Shown here piece after piece: positions 46,945-59,624 of a DNA stretch of 64,000 nucleotides. This stretch comes from Podocnemis expansa (Eukaryota; Chordata; Testudines; Podocnemididae): NCBI GenBank assembly GCA_007922195.1, contig ML681990.1, positions 42,306,411-42,370,410 of the forward strand. Direction: 5' to 3'. The position numbers and the translations under genes are program-made. Every line of letters begins with the position of its first letter. Within the stretch, counting starts at the first letter, position 1. The notes beneath the pieces are model-generated. The model made no database searches and was not told the DNA's origin. It was given only the letters and a program-made list of their open reading frames with translations.

Positions 46945-49530
46945 AGTCATAGAAACTGGAAGGGATCATGACATGTCATAGAATCCAGTCTCCTGCACTC
47001 ACGGCAGGAGCAAGTACCCCTATAAAACCATCTGTGACAGGTGTTTGCCTAAGCTGCTCTTAAAAACCTCCAACACAGGAGATTCTACAACCTGTTGAGA
47101 CAACTTGTTTCCAGTGTTTAATTACCTTGACAGGAAGTTATTTTCTTGATGTTGAAGGTGAACCCTCCCCCCCCCGCTGTAATTTAAGCCCATTGCTTCT
47201 TGTCCTATCATCTGTAATGAAAGAGTAATTTTTCTCTTACTTCATCATAACCTTTTAGTTATTTGAAAACATATCCCCCCCCCTTTTTTTTCTAGACTAA
47301 ACAAAGCTGGCTGTTTCAATCTTCCCTCATAGGTCAAATGTTCCAGACCTCTCATCATTTTTGTTGACTTTCTCTGGATTTTCTCCAGTTTTTCCACATC
47401 CTTTTTGAAATGAGGACATTTGAAAACTGGACATGGTACTCAAGTTGAGGCCTAATCAGTGCAGAGTAGAGTGGAAAAATCACTTTTCATGTCTTACTCA
47501 CAATACTCCTGTTAATACATCCCAGAATTGTTTGCTTTTTTGCAACAGTATTACACTGCTGACTCGTATTTAACTTGTGATCCATTATTACAGCAAGATC
47601 CCTTACTACAGTACTCCTTCCTAGGTAGTCATTGCCTATTTTGTGTGTGTGCAATGGGTTGTTCAACCCTAAATGGAGTGCTTGGCGTTTATCTCCAACC
47701 ATTTCACCAGTTTGTCCAAATCATTTTGAATTGTGATCCCATGCTTCAAAGCACTCTCAACCCCTCCCAGTGTGATATTATCTGTAAACTTTATAAGTTT
47801 GCTCTTTGTGCCATTATCTAAGACATTGATAAAAATGTTGAACGAAACAAGACCCAGGACAGATCCCTGTAGCACTCTGCTCATTATGTCATTCCAGCCG
47901 GAATGTGAACTAAACTGTTGATGATTACTCTCTGGGAACGGTTATCCAACCAATTTTTTCACCCATCTTATAGTAGCTCCATCTAGTTTGTACCTCCCCA
48001 TTTTATTAATAAGAATGTGATATGAAACCATATCAAATGCCTTACTAAAATCTAGATATACCACATCTACCACTTCCCCTCTATCTACAAGGCTTGTTAT
48101 CACATCATAGAAAGCTATCAAGTTGGTTTGACATGATTTGGTTTTGACAAATCCATGCTGGATAGCCCTAAGCACCTTAATCTTTCCTGGATGTTCGCAA
48201 ATTGACTCCTTAATTATCTATTCCATTATTTTTCCCAGTACAGAGGTTAAACTGACTGGTCCATAATTCCTGGATTGCTCTTACTTCCTTTCTTGTAGAT
48301 GAGCACTATATTTGCCCTTTTTCAGCCCTCCAGGACCTCACCCACCTTCCATGATTTTTCAAAGATAATAGCTGGTGGCTCAGATATGTCCTGAATCAGC
48401 TCCTTGAGTACTCTAGAGTACGTGTCATCAGGCCCCGGTGACATGAAGACATCTAACTTGTCCAAGAAATTTTTAACTGGCTCTTTCCCTATTTTAGCTT
48501 CTCATCCTATCTAATTCCTATTGCCGTCCTCTACATGAGACATCTAATCTCCACCAACCTTCTCAGTGAAGATCGAAACAAAGAAATTTAGTTCCTCTGC
48601 CATTTCTACATTTTCATTATTGTTTTACCATCTTTGTTAGGTAAGGGTCCTACATTATCCTTGGTTTTCTTCTTGTTTTTGATGTATTTGAAGAATGGTT
48701 TTTTTGTTGCCCTTTATGCCTTCAGCTACTTTGATCTCTGTTTGTGCCTTGGCCTTTCAGATTTCTGCTCTACATAATCGTGTTTATATCCTTTTGTGAT
48801 TTGAGCTAGTTTCCACTTTTTGTAGGACTCTCTTTATTCTTAAATTATTGAAGGTTTCCTGATTAAGCCAAGGTGGTCTCTTGCCATATTTGTTATCCTT
48901 CCTACCCAGTGGAATGGTTTAGCTTTTGTGCTCTTAATAACATCTCTTTGAAAAATTGTCAACTGTCTTCAGTCATTTTTCCTCTTAGACATTCTTCCTA
49001 TGGTATCCTTCGCATCAATTCCCTGAGTGTGCTAAAGTCTGCCTTCCTAAAATCCATTGTTTTTGTTTTGGCATTCTCTCTCCTAACATTTCTAAGAATC
49101 ATGAACTCTGTGATTTCATGATCACTTCCATGTAAGTTACCTTCCACTTTCAAATTCTCGACCACTTCTTCTCTGTTTGTCAAAACCAAATCGAGAATAG
49201 CCTCTTCCCTAATAGCACTCTCCACTTTTTGAAATAAGAAATTGTCTTCACTGCATACTAAGAATTTACTGGATAATCTGTGCCTTGCCATGTTATTTTT
49301 CCCAACAGATACTTGAGTAATTGAAGTCCCCCATGAGCTGTTGTAAAGCAGTCTGCCTGCCTACCAGCTGTTATGCACAGTTGTTCAAATTCAGCCCAGA
49401 AAGGAACCTCGGAACTTCTTCTGACTTTGAAGTTCCTTTTGAGTTTTACATCACTGGAGTTGAGAGCGGATTTTGTCTCTGTCTTTACTATCTCAGCTGG
49501 ATTTAAGAGGAAAAAGAACAAATTCTACTC
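46945..49530 (-). mobile_element. Old CR1 LINE, endonuclease to 3' end
   Basis: Read on the minus strand from right to left: the endonuclease region (about 49520-48998), a linker and reverse-transcriptase fingers (48990-48180), palm (48175-47669), thumb (47702-47487) and 3' UTR ending in a CR1 terminus-like block (tcatagaaactggaagggat in + sense) near 46948. Frames are broken repeatedly. It is longer but much more diverged than the CR1 at 43390. Confidence 0.85.
47487..49291 (-). pseudogene. CR1 ORF2 remnant (endonuclease and reverse transcriptase)
   Basis: Recognisable pieces, in N-to-C order on the minus strand: [20 protein letters not shown] with the SDHE motif of the apurinic-type endonuclease (49291-48998); QHGFVKTKSCQTNL and [16 protein letters not shown] of the reverse transcriptase (48175-47942); QGSVLGLVSFNIFI and a degraded catalytic box reading FTDN instead of FADD (47884-47669); and a thumb-like segment ending CINRSI (47702-47487). 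The frameshift between palm and thumb and the loss of the second catalytic aspartate show it is inactive. Confidence 0.85.
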
Positions 49531-51847
49531 TGTGATTCCATTGAAGCCAGGGGCATTTCTCAGATTTACTCAGAAGTAATTGAGAATGTAATTTTGCCTC
49601 AGCATTTACAACCTAGAACAATACTAGCACAATAAATGATGGGAGGCCAGGTTAGGGATCTCTACAGTAACTGGAACCTCCTTTTCAGCTTTGTAATAGT
49701 TTCCTGCTTTAATATTAATTAAACTAACATAAAAACATTGTACCTCTGAAGTAATCAAGGATTAGTATGCAAGTTACCCAAATTGTATTCAAATAATGCA
49801 AGCTGTACAAAGAGCAAAAAATAGAGCAATGATGTTTACAGCACAAGTTCAATAAAAATAATAGAGCTCAAGTGGAAAAACTCATGGATGGAGTAGATAG
49901 TGGACTGGAATCCCTGAGATCTGTGCAACTCTGCTGGGGAGAAGGAATGTGTCTCCCTTCTCCATTGTTCCTTCAATGTGAGGTCTTGTTCCTAAATCTC
50001 TGCATCTCTCAAGTTCCAAAGAAAAAGCCCTGTGCCTCTCCACTGGCTCTTAGTACTATGGATACTGTGAGAGCACAGCTCTAGAGCTATGCTTATATGC
50101 AGTCATTCAGTCTACTGGCCTGAAGCTGTCGCTGAGTTGTGTGTGCAATGGATCAGGTTGCACAGGCCAGTGTTGCTTAGGGCATCATGTTCTTGTGCTG
50201 GAATGCCATTTATGGTTGGTGAGGAGGACCCTGTTATGGAGAGCAGTTGTCTTTCAACCAGATTCTGTCTACCACTACTACGGAGGGGCTTCCATACAGA
50301 AAGGTATTATGTGCCTTGTGGTAGCACCTACAAGTCCGATAATGGATCAGGGCCTCATTGCACTAGGCACTGTGCGCACACAACAAAAATATGGTCCCTG
50401 CCTCAGTACACTTACAGTCTAAATGTAATTCTAGAGATGATAGAACAATTTCACAAAGTAGTCCCCCCGCCCTTCTGTGGCCCATGATTACATGCTTGAC
50501 TGTCTGGAAGTTGAGAGCATCAATCAAATTAAATGCTAAATGAAAGTAGCAGGTCAGTAACCCTTGAAAAAGAAGCCTGAACTAGCCTCACAAACGGCCA
50601 CCCTCACACACTTGGCCAAAAGACACTTTTATCTCTACCACTGAATGGGGAGGCAGTTGTGTAACTCTACTGTCCCTGAGTTCACCAGCAGATTTCATAT
50701 ACTACACCAGCCAAGGGTAAAACCAAACAGTTGTGTTCTTTCATTCCTCCCTTCTCTTCCATTCCATTTGTTTCCAAAATGATATCAGGGAATGAGAATA
50801 AAGTGCTCAAATTATCTTGGTCATTCCAAGAGCATACTAGTTGATTTGCAATACAGCTGTTGGCCTGGGAACTTACTTTGAATCATCGGATCACCCCAGA
50901 TATTCCCCTTCATGGAAATGTGTTCACCCTGTTTCAGCAGCCATTCACACAGTCTAGAATCGTAAGTCACAAGCTTTCAGTGTACCCAGTTTATTTTCTG
51001 GTGTGCAAAAGTTTCTCCTAGTAGCCTAAGAAACTCATGTGAAAGATGTACTTTTTGAAATTAGACTAACATTCTATATTTGCCCTGAAGAAAAGAGCTT
51101 CAGATAAGGTTATGTCCTCCTCACCCAATGTCTTTAGTCTGTTTTCCCACCATTGCTGCCTTTTGTTAAGTGGTACAATAGATTTTAAATCTGTCCTTTA
51201 ACCTCTGTAATCAAGATATTCTTCAAATACTCTGTTTTTGTTCTAATCAAATCTAAATTGAAATTGGGGGGCATGATTCAGACTGTTGCTCCATTGACTT
51301 ACTATAAATATTCCTTAGTCCAGAGTAAGGAATAAATGTTTCACACTCAGTTAATGGTCCCTTTCCCTCACTGCTGGAGAAGTATCTTCCTTTCCTAAAG
51401 ATTCTTTGGAACAATCTAGGTAAGGATAAAGATCCTTTCGAAAGTTAGTCTTTCACTGGTCTGGTTTAAGTGTTAAACACTGAAGCAAATATTCTTTTTT
51501 CTTGTGGTCATATCTTTAAAGAGACCATATCTCAGTTAAAAATTCCAATTTATCAATAACCTCAATTAGTATCCAGGATTATCTTCTTTGTGTCCAGTTA
51601 ATCACAGCAATAGACAGGAAGGAAGTAACCTGTAGCCAACAAGATGTGTATATAACAAAAGCTTATCGCCTGCTTAAAAAAAGAAAAAATGCAGAGAAGC
51701 TATCATTTTTTCCCTCCCATCATACTTGTTTGTTGCTTTATATTGTTTGATTTAATTTATAAACTTACTGAGACAGAGAAATAGGCAAATACTCTGTAAA
51801 TTGACACAGCAGTTTGGTGCTATAAAAATCATAGCTGCTATAATTTT
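49531..51847. other. Intron 5 sequence with one possible ancient SINE
   Basis: Mostly unique. Open frames at 50089-50487 show no domain. A degraded repeat at 50319-50430 is listed separately. Confidence 0.45.
50319..50430 (+). repeat. Possible ancient amniote SINE fragment
   Basis: The words gtggtagcacctacaagtcc, gatcagggcctcattgcact, aggcactgtg and cttacagtctaaat follow the order of a common reptile repeat ('gtagcacctagaggcc ... atcagggccc ... acagtctaaat'). Family assignment is uncertain. Confidence 0.45.
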
Positions 51848-52041
51848 CAGAGGGGTAGCTGTGTTAATCTCTGTACAGCAAAAACAGGGAGTCCTGTGGC
51901 ACGTTAAAGACTAATAAATTTCTTTGGGAATAAGCTTTCGTGGACTCCAACCCACTTTGTCAGATGCATCTGATGGAGCGGGTTGGAGCCCATGGAGGCT
52001 TATGCCTGAAGAAATTTGTTAGTCTGTTAAGTGCATTGTTA
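51848..52041. mobile_element. Palindromic Penelope-like element tail
   Basis: Left arm (cagaggggtagctgtgttaa, agggagtcctgtggcacgtt, aaagactaataaatttctt, actccaacccactttgtca) pairs with right arm (gatggagcgggttggagccc, aggcttatgcctgaagaaat, ttgttagtctgttaagtgca). The right arm lacks the distal terminus. Confidence 0.75.
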
Positions 52042-52664
52042 TAACTGCTATAGCTATGAACTAGTTCTACAGTTTTGAAGCAGAACTTTGGTACTGTCTA
52101 GCTCCATATGTAGTGCAGCAAACCAAATGATTAATCTCTAGGGACTTAAATTTTAGAAAATACCTGTTGTTTATATTGTCTTGTATTCCTGCTATTGGAA
52201 GGCATCCACCTGAATAACTTGCACTAAAAATGCAACAGTTTTTACTCGCCCCCCCCCAATGACTAAATATGGTGATTTTGAGCTTTCAGGATTAATGTTC
52301 CTTAAGTGACCTACTTTGCAGAAAAAATAATCATGCATTTATAGCCTCTGGCACTGTATTCGGGTCACAGATGGACAGATAGCAAAGCTATTCCTTCGTG
52401 ATTTGATTTAATTATAAGACTAATACTCAACAAGAATGAGGACAGGCTCAATGTTAATTGTTCATAGTCCCTACAAAAGATGATCAGTGTACTGTGCTTT
52501 GGTATTAAGCAAGGGGATCAAACTTATTTCAAACAATGTAAGTAAGCAGTTGGTTTTTGACTGCTTTTCCAGGCAAATTAAAGGGAGACAAGCTGGGGAA
52601 GGTCATATATTTTATTGGACCAATTTCTGTTGGTGAGAGAGGCAAATTTTTGAGCTTGCACAGG
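52042..52664. other. Intron 5 sequence, nothing recognised
   Basis: No gene or repeat was supported. Confidence 0.5.
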
Positions 52665-52945
52665 GCACGTCTAAATTAAAAACCACATCTGGCTGGTGTC
52701 AACTGACACAGCCTTACAGGGCTTGTTCTAAGAGGCAGTTTAATTGTGGTACAGATGTTTTGGCCAGACTGAAGCCCATGGATGGGGATCCTGACTCCAT
52801 CATGGAGTGAAGAGATCTAATGTCTGCCTTCCAGATAAATAGTCCCTTAGCCTGAGCTCTGTGTGCCCAGCATCGGCAGGCCTCGGCCAGCCATTGGTGT
52901 CTAATTGCAGTGTAGGTGTATCTACAGATCTTTTTGTGGTCTGTG
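52665..52945. mobile_element. Fold-back MITE-like repeat, family shared with 4980-5125
   Basis: The ends gggcacgtctaaattaaaaa and tctaattgcagtgtaggtgt are near inverted repeats, and the middle contains facing ggtgtcaactgac and gcctcggccagcc blocks. It is palindromic overall and non-coding. A second diverged element with a 'gggtatgtctagcaca' head follows directly at 52943. Confidence 0.5.
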
Positions 52946-53323
52946 GGTATGTCTAGCACATTCTAGTGGCATAGAAGCACTGCTGTAGTGCTTCAGTGTA
53001 GATTTTACCTGTGCTGATGAGAGGGATTTTCCTGTTGGCATAAATAATTCACCTCCCCATTGACCTAGCAAGTGTCTTGAGGGAGGTCGGTTACCCATGG
53101 CAATGGGAAAATCCCATCCTTTAGCATAGAGTGAGCAGACAGCACGTATGAAAAAAATTGGGACAGTGGGTAGCAAGTAATAGGCATCTATATAAGACAA
53201 AGCCCCAAGGGACTGTTCCTATAAAATCAGGACTTCTGGTCAGCCTATACAAGTAAAGGCAGTGTCTGCATGGAAGCAGAGCTGCACCACTGTGGTGTTT
53301 CAGATGGAGACCAGTCCTTAAAG

Positions 53324-54095
53324 CAGCAGTTTTCAATGGCTGTGTCGAGACATAGAAGTATTTCAACACAGCAGCAAGCGTATTGCAGCATCCTACTGTC
53401 AGAAGCCTCCTCTCCCCAGTCCCTGGTGTTGAAGAGTTGTGGCAGCAGGTGTGCTAGCTAGCCAGCCTTTTAGAGGTTGCTGCTATTCTGCAGAGCGGCA
53501 GCAGCTTTTAAAGGGCCAGAAGCAAAAAATTGGCCCATCCTGAGCAATTTGGCAGTGATGCTTTGATGAAAGTTTTCAGGAGGATACTTTTTTTGTTGCC
53601 AGACCTTTAAAGCTGCTCCTGCTTTCAAAGCAAAAAGAGAGAGAGAGCGAGACACCTGTCCTCCCTGCCCCCCCCGAGTGCTTTGGGGGCTGCTTTTCTC
53701 CCATTGGCCCTTTTAAAGCTGGCATTTTTGGGGGCCAATAGCAAAAAGGTGCTCCCCACCAAGTGCTTTTCGCTTTCAGCGATAGCACTTGGCCCAAAGC
53801 ACTCCTGCTGGCTGTTTCAAGCTGGCAGCTTCAAAAAAGGAGGGGCCCCCCCCAAACATTTTTGGTGGCCATGTTTTAATGAAAGTCAGTGCTGCCACTG
53901 AAAGCACTTGGAGCAGCCATTTTTTCTGGCGGTGGGGATGGGTTTGCAAGCCTCCCACTGGCAAAAGTGCCTGAACTGGTTGCCGAAAGTAGTACCAGCA
54001 GGAGGAGCCTTGGCAGTGGGGGAGTTTTGGTGTTTCACGCATAGCTTGGAATCTTCCCAGCTGTGTTGTGACCCTGAGAAGGTTGAGAACCCCTG
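53324..54095. mobile_element. Non-autonomous hAT-type element, 772 bp
   Basis: TIRs: cagcagttttcaa at 53324 and ggttgagaacccctg at 54081-54095. The flanks ccttaaag (53316-53323) and ccttggag (54096-54103) match at 6 of 8, consistent with an 8-bp target duplication. The interior has many overlapping open frames on both strands, none with a transposase domain. Confidence 0.7.
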
Positions 54096-54350
54096 CCTTG
54101 GAGTGTCTCAACTAACTATAAGGTGGAACAGACTGTTTAGCATAAGTACATAGCATATTTCAAGATACCATTCAAGGTTAAGTGGCTAGTTAACACCTTT
54201 CTAGTCATAGGGAGGAAATGGGGGGGGGGGAAAGGGCTGCAGCAATTTCTTAGCAATTTTTGGGCTATTGATTGTTGTATTAAACCATAAATCCAGTGTC
54301 TCCTATTCAGCTTATGATTTTTAGGGTCTAGCAAAGATATGAACTTTAAT

Positions 54351-54470
54351 TAGGGTTGCTAACCCCCAGGATCATCCTGGAGTCTCCAAGAATTAAAGAT
54401 TGATCTTTAATGAAAGATTGTCATGGGATAAAACTGCCAGGAATACTTCCAACCAAAATTGGCAACCTTA
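54351..54470. mobile_element. Small MITE with hAT-like 8-bp target duplication, 120 bp
   Basis: The ends tagggttgctaac and attggcaacctta are inverted repeats. Flanks actttaat (54343-54350) and attttaat (54471-54478) match at 7 of 8. The internal words cctggagtctccaagaatta and ccaggaatacttccaaccaa are typical of a widespread reptile MITE. It is non-coding. Confidence 0.75.
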
Positions 54471-54987
54471 ATTTTAATGTCTAGCCAAGGCTATGAGTTT
54501 AAGTATTTTTCAAAAAGCAATCACTTTATCTCTGACCTCTGTCCTAATCTCAAAGGAAGTTAACATTAACACCTTCAAAAGACAAGCCTGGAAGTTTAAA
54601 TTTATAACTTTGCTAGATGTTAAGAATTGCAGAATGACTAGAGACCTGGATTTATGTCCTGTTACAACAATCTATAACCCACTAAATCTGGCCTTTTTCC
54701 CCCTCCTTTTGCCTTTATGACTGGAGTGGCATTAACTGGCCATTTAACCTTGAATGGTCTTTTCAAATATGCTCACTATTGAACGGTCCATTCCAAGTTG
54801 TATTTAGCTATAACATTTGGAGAATATTACCCAGACCAAAAGAACAGTTCTGTGTAAACTTGAAATCTTGTTTCTCTCACCACTAGGAGCTGGTCCATGA
54901 AGGGTATTAGGTCATCTACCTTATCTAACATCCTAGAATTAACACAGCTAAAACTCCACTGCAATCAGATTACTTTAAGTATTAGAA

Positions 54988-55437
54988 CAGCAGTTCTCAA
55001 CCGCTGTGTTTGGATGCAAAGTTGCGTCACAAAGAGCTGGGAGGTGTGTCACAGAAAATTGGCAGTTCATCTTGGAACCAACTTTGGGGCTCTGCTGTCA
55101 GCCTCTCTGCTGCTCTCAACAGCCTGCTCCTGCTGCACAACACAGGCAGTAGCTAGGGCCAGATGAGTAAAGGAGCTAGGGGCTGCAACCCAGAGATCCT
55201 TAGCTGGGGGTGCACCGCTTGCCCCATAAAAATAAACCTGGCTCCACTGAGTCAGACCACCAGGGCATCAGCCTGTGCTGGCTTTACTCTGTACCCACTC
55301 AGGTCCCAGAGTGCTATATCCTCCAGAACACTGCAGCCTCCCAAGTGCCACATCCAGCAGCAGATTGTAGCACGTCACAAAGGGGAACATCATCTGTCAG
55401 GTGCATCATGACAGAAAAAAAAGGTTGAGAAGTACTA
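54988..55437. mobile_element. Non-autonomous hAT-type element, 450 bp, perfect target duplication
   Basis: The left end cagcagttctcaacc and right end ggttgagaagtacta are inverted repeats. Both flanks are tattagaa (54980-54987 and 55438-55445), a perfect 8-bp target-site duplication, so the boundaries are exact. The ends resemble those of the 53324-54095 element. There is no transposase. Confidence 0.85.
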
Positions 55438-55904
55438 TATTAGAAGTTAGAGACTGAAGCATCCCTTGGGAAATGCAAACTACAGACCCCAGTTAGTTGA
55501 TGTGGCTGATAGTAAACAGACACTACTCTTCATGTAGACGAACGTCTAATACAGATTTCTAATCAGAGTTCAAACTCTCTCTCTCCCTTGTGTTTATGAT
55601 CATAAAGGCAACTGATAGCAAAAACGTGATTCTATTTAACATTTATACGTATCTGTTTCCACAGTACATTTGCATTCTTCTGAATGCTGTACACATTGAC
55701 AGTATGTATATGTCTTAGTTAATCCTAGTAGAACTCATTTTATTATGATACAGTACAATGGTCTGTTCTCTTTATTATCCATTGGCCTGGGTGCCCTACT
55801 GTAGTAGCTCATCATAATTATGATTGAAAATTATCTTACATACATAGATTTCAGAGAACAATCTATTAGGCTGAAAATTTTCCTGTTTTATCATCTATTA
55901 TCAA
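55438..55904. other. Intron 5 sequence, nothing recognised
   Basis: AT-rich. No gene or repeat was supported. Confidence 0.5.
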
Positions 55905-56520
55905 CAAGGACCTATAGTTGGAGCATTAGTAGGAGCATTGCCAGCACATCGAGAGAAGTGATTATTCTCCTCTATTTGGCACTGGTGAGGCTGCATTTGG
56001 AGTATTGTGTCCATGTTTGGGCCCTCTGCTACAGAAGGGATATAGACAAACTGGAGAGGGTACAAGGGAGGGCAACAAAAATTAATAGGGGTCTGGAGTA
56101 CATGACTTGTGAGGAGAGACTAAGGGGACTAATCTTGTTTGGTCTACAGAAGAGAAGAATGGTGGGGAGTGGGCAGGATTTGATAGCAGCTTTCAGCTAC
56201 CTGAAAGGGGTTCGAGGGAGGATGGAACTAAGATGTTCTCAGTGGGAGTAGATGACAGAACTAGGAGCAATGGCCTCAAGTTATAGTGCAAGAGGTCTAG
56301 GTTGGCTGTTAAGGAAAACATTTTCATTAGGCAAATGGTGAAGCACTGGAAAGGGTTATGTAGGGAGGTGGTAGAATCAGCATCCTTAGAGGTTTTTAAG
56401 GTCCAGCTTGACAAAGCCCTGACTGGGATGATTTATTTGGGTAGTCCTATGTTGAGCTGTGGGTTTAACCTAGATAACCTCCTGAGGTCTCTTCCAGTCC
56501 TAATCTTCTTTGACTCTAAT
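55905..56520 (+). mobile_element. CR1 LINE 3' fragment with ORF2 C-terminal remnant
   Basis: Translates to the CR1 thumb region ([55 protein letters not shown]) and then the EVVESASLEVFK block, followed by a degraded terminus (gaggtctcttccagtcctaa). The catalytic palm is missing. Several frameshifts are present. It is older than the 43390 copy. Confidence 0.85.
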
Positions 56521-57138
56521 TCCTTCATGATCAGAGTTCTACCCTATGCACTGGAATAGTGACTGCAACACCTCTGCATTTCCTGTGCAGTTTCTTCTTT
56601 CTGCTGGGCCCATGTAGCCCTTGCCTTGGTACATGCCCTACCAGAGGAAGCACATAGAGCAGACAAAGAACGTATTTCCTGAAGAACATGGCATTAGTTA
56701 ACTATGGTGTTATCTACAAGTGGGTTATAATATAATTTGGGGGGACCTAGAACCCTCCTAAGTTTCCAGGCTCCCCTCACATACCCCAGCTACTGTCCCC
56801 AAAATCTACCCCCTGTCCTCAGTATCCACCAAGCCCCCAATACTCAGCCCCGAATAGCCATTTCCCTGTCCCCAATGAGCCCCAGCCCTCAACATCTACC
56901 CCTCTGACCCCAGTATTCCCCCAACCCCCAAAATCCACCCCTCTTCCCCAATACCCAACTCTGAGGTGAGCCAGGCCACCCTAGCACTTACCAGCAGCCA
57001 TGAACTGGGCTGGGAGACAGTCCCTCCTGCAGGCTGCACTTGGAGTCTCCTGTCTCCAAGCACAGCCTGCATGTGTGCAGGGGAGCTGGGCATGCTGCTC
57101 TGCTTTTCCCTGCCTGCTGGAAGGCGGCAAAACATCAT
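56521..57138. other. Intron 5 sequence, C-rich stretch
   Basis: 56750-56960 is C-rich with loosely repeated 'ccccaatacccaac'-like words. The overlapping open frames on both strands are low-complexity artefacts. Confidence 0.45.
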
Positions 57139-57141
57139 TCT

Positions 57142-57312
57142 GGGGCCTGCTATTCTTAGGGGCTTGGCATTCAGGCCCCTGAAAATAGAACCAGAACACT
57201 GCGTTCCTGCGCCCACTATTTTTAAATGGTGGGCCCTGGAACACTGCATTCCAGCTCCATTTTCTATTTTTAGGGGGGCCTAGAATGCCGAGCCCCTAGA
57301 AATAGTGGGCCC
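57142..57312. repeat. Fold-back repeat with arms of about 80 bp
   Basis: Left arm 57142-57219 (ggggcctgctattcttaggg, gcttggcattcaggcccctg, aaaatagaa, gcgcccactattttt) pairs with the reverse complement of 57222-57312 (ggtgggccctggaacactgc, ctatttttaggggggcctag, aatgccgagcccctagaaat, agtgggccc). The centre is ttttaaa. Indels separate the arms. No coding content and no family name. Confidence 0.6.
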
Positions 57313-57919
57313 TGGAACGGCATTCCTCCAGGTTCTGGTGCATTTTAACCCCTGTCTACAAATGTGGACCAATTTTGTTCTGCTGGTGTAAACACATTTG
57401 TAGATGTTCTTACTCTGATTCCTAACAGACTTAATCTAATTCAAAATAAACTTGGTTTACCCAAAATAAGTATTCAAACACTATTTTTCTCTGGATTAAA
57501 TCAATTTAAAATAATACCTTTTAATTTAACTGGTGCAATATGGGGGCAGATCTTCAGCATTTGTAAATTGTCATTGCTTCATTTCCTTTGGACTGAAAGT
57601 TTGACTTCAGTGAAGCTCTAGCAGTTTGCACTCTGTCGGGTTCTGCCCTTTTGTGTTCAGACAAGTCTTGTATTTCATGAGAAATCTGTCATTTTTCCAG
57701 TTGTGTCCTCAGTTCATTTATCAAGTGGTCAGTCTTCTCTTCCTTCCCTTGTAGCTGTGGTTGGCCTGCTTTTGGTAGCTGGGAAACCTCAATCTGAATT
57801 GGTTGCATTGCTGTCTTGTTTGACCTTTTTACTCTCTTTTGTGGACACTATTCCTGTATTTTCAGCATTGCTGATGGAGAACTTAATTGGAATATAATTG
57901 CTAAGTTCCAAAGGGGCAG
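57313..57919. other. Intron 5 sequence, nothing recognised
   Basis: No gene or repeat was supported. Confidence 0.5.
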
Positions 57920-58240
57920 CTGCAGGAGTGCCATTGCCTGTGGAAACACTTGGGGCCTGGTCCCTGGTCCCAATCTGGAATCTGAGCCCTGGGCTCCTGC
58001 CACTGCCAGCCTGGCCCCCAATCCCTGGTCGGGGATGGGTGCCAGGCAAGGCAGCAGCTGCCATGGGTGACTTGCCTTGGATCCGGGGCTGAGAGAGGCA
58101 GGCGCCACTGCAGCCAGCCCAGTCCCGGATACCCAGCTGGGGATGGGGCCGGGAGAGGCAGAGGGCGTGAGAGAGATTTGGGGCACTGGCGTCAGGACTC
58201 GGGGCACATGACCCGTGTGCCAGGCACCAGCAACACTCCT
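57920..58240. repeat. GC-rich dispersed repeat, copy 2
   Basis: Shares order and words with 7468-7775 (ggatggggccgggagaggca, ttggggcactggc, tgtgccaggcaccagca). It abuts an inverted Penelope-like tail at 58240, as the first copy seems to. Open frames on both strands are compositional. Confidence 0.6.
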
Positions 58241-58420
58241 GGCAGCCATGTTAGTCTAGTTCAGTAAAACAAACAGGGAGTCCTCTGGCTCTTAAAAGAC
58301 TAACAAATGTATTTATTGCATCAGTTTTTTTGGGAGAAAATCTTGCACGAAAGCTCATGAAATAAATACATTTATTAGTCTTTAAGTGCCACAGGACACC
58401 TTGTTTGTTTTACTGGAATA
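58241..58420. mobile_element. Palindromic Penelope-like element tail
   Basis: Left arm (cagccatgttagtctagttc, agtaaaacaaacagggagtc, aaaagactaacaaatgtatt) and right arm (cgaaagctcatgaaataaat, acatttattagtctttaagt, gccacaggacaccttgtttg) are inverted repeats meeting near 58335-58345. Confidence 0.75.
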
Positions 58421-59624
58421 CCACTGAGTTCTTCTAGGGAGTTTTGCACAAAATGTCACTGTGATTGTTAAGGAGATGAATAAAATAATTTGATACAGGT
58501 TATTTTAATCAGATCGTGATTTTACGAGGTATATAAATTCAAATATGTTCAAATCTATAATGTCATTTTGTTAAATGATGTGAAATTTTATTAAGGAGAA
58601 GTACCAATACCAAAATGTCAGAAATAGAACCAGATAAATTAAGGAAGGAATCTGATTTGTTCTTTCATGTAACAAAAAAAATCTAAAAGTACAGTAAGAT
58701 CCTTTAGAGAATACCAATGTGTTGTAAACAGTGTATTATAAAAATGTGCATTAAAATAACAATGTGCAAGTCCACTGTATGTATAAATTGCCTGAGAATA
58801 TGCTAGAGAAGTAATGCAGACCTATTGAAAATTGCCATTCTAAATATATGAAAACTGCTAGGGACTATGTCTGTTTTAAATTTGCATAGCTAGAGCAGTA
58901 ATAGAATTCTTACTGATTCTAATATTGTAGAAAATGAATGCTTCAGGAATATTTAATGCTAACATTCTAGTGTACAAGCAATAATAAAACAGGTCAAGGC
59001 TGTTTTCTTGGCAGGGTGGTGAGGGGATGCTACAGAAGTACAGGTGCAATGCATTCAGTGAAGATGACACTTGCATCATTATTCGTAGGTAGCTAGAATC
59101 TTCCTTCTGAAATCTTGTTGCTTCACGAAGTTACTAGCATTAAGATGGATATGTAAAAGTTGAATAAAATTACCTACTTACCCATGCTACATTAAGTTAA
59201 AATATGAAATAATCAACAGGGTCTTTGATTAGCCTGTAAATGTATTTGGGGAGGAAAAAGAACTTTCATGTGCTATAGTACATTAGTATAAAATCTGGTA
59301 CACACCATCCTTTCAGAAGAAGGAGGGTCCCCAAAGCCTTAAATGCAAACACACATGTGAGCAACTGTAGTCACGTGATTAGTCCTGTTAAGTTCAGTGG
59401 GATTACTTGTATGCATAAAGATATTTAACTGGGTGAGTGTTTGTTTGTAGTATTGGGAACAAAAGCAGACAATATGCATATGTGTAATTAAGTAATACCT
59501 ATAAAAAAATAAATGAGGTGGTTTCCTTAAGCATGTGCTTAATAGATTTTGCTCATCAGTTATGGTGGCCACCATTGTAAAGTAAATCTGACCATCAACT
59601 ACAGAAACAGAGTGAGTTCTTTTT
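58421..59624. other. Intron 5 sequence, nothing recognised
   Basis: AT-rich. No gene or repeat was supported. Confidence 0.5.

Noticed and set aside
53470..54153. Cluster of short open frames on both strands
   Set aside because: They lie inside a non-autonomous hAT element with defined ends. None shows a transposase motif.
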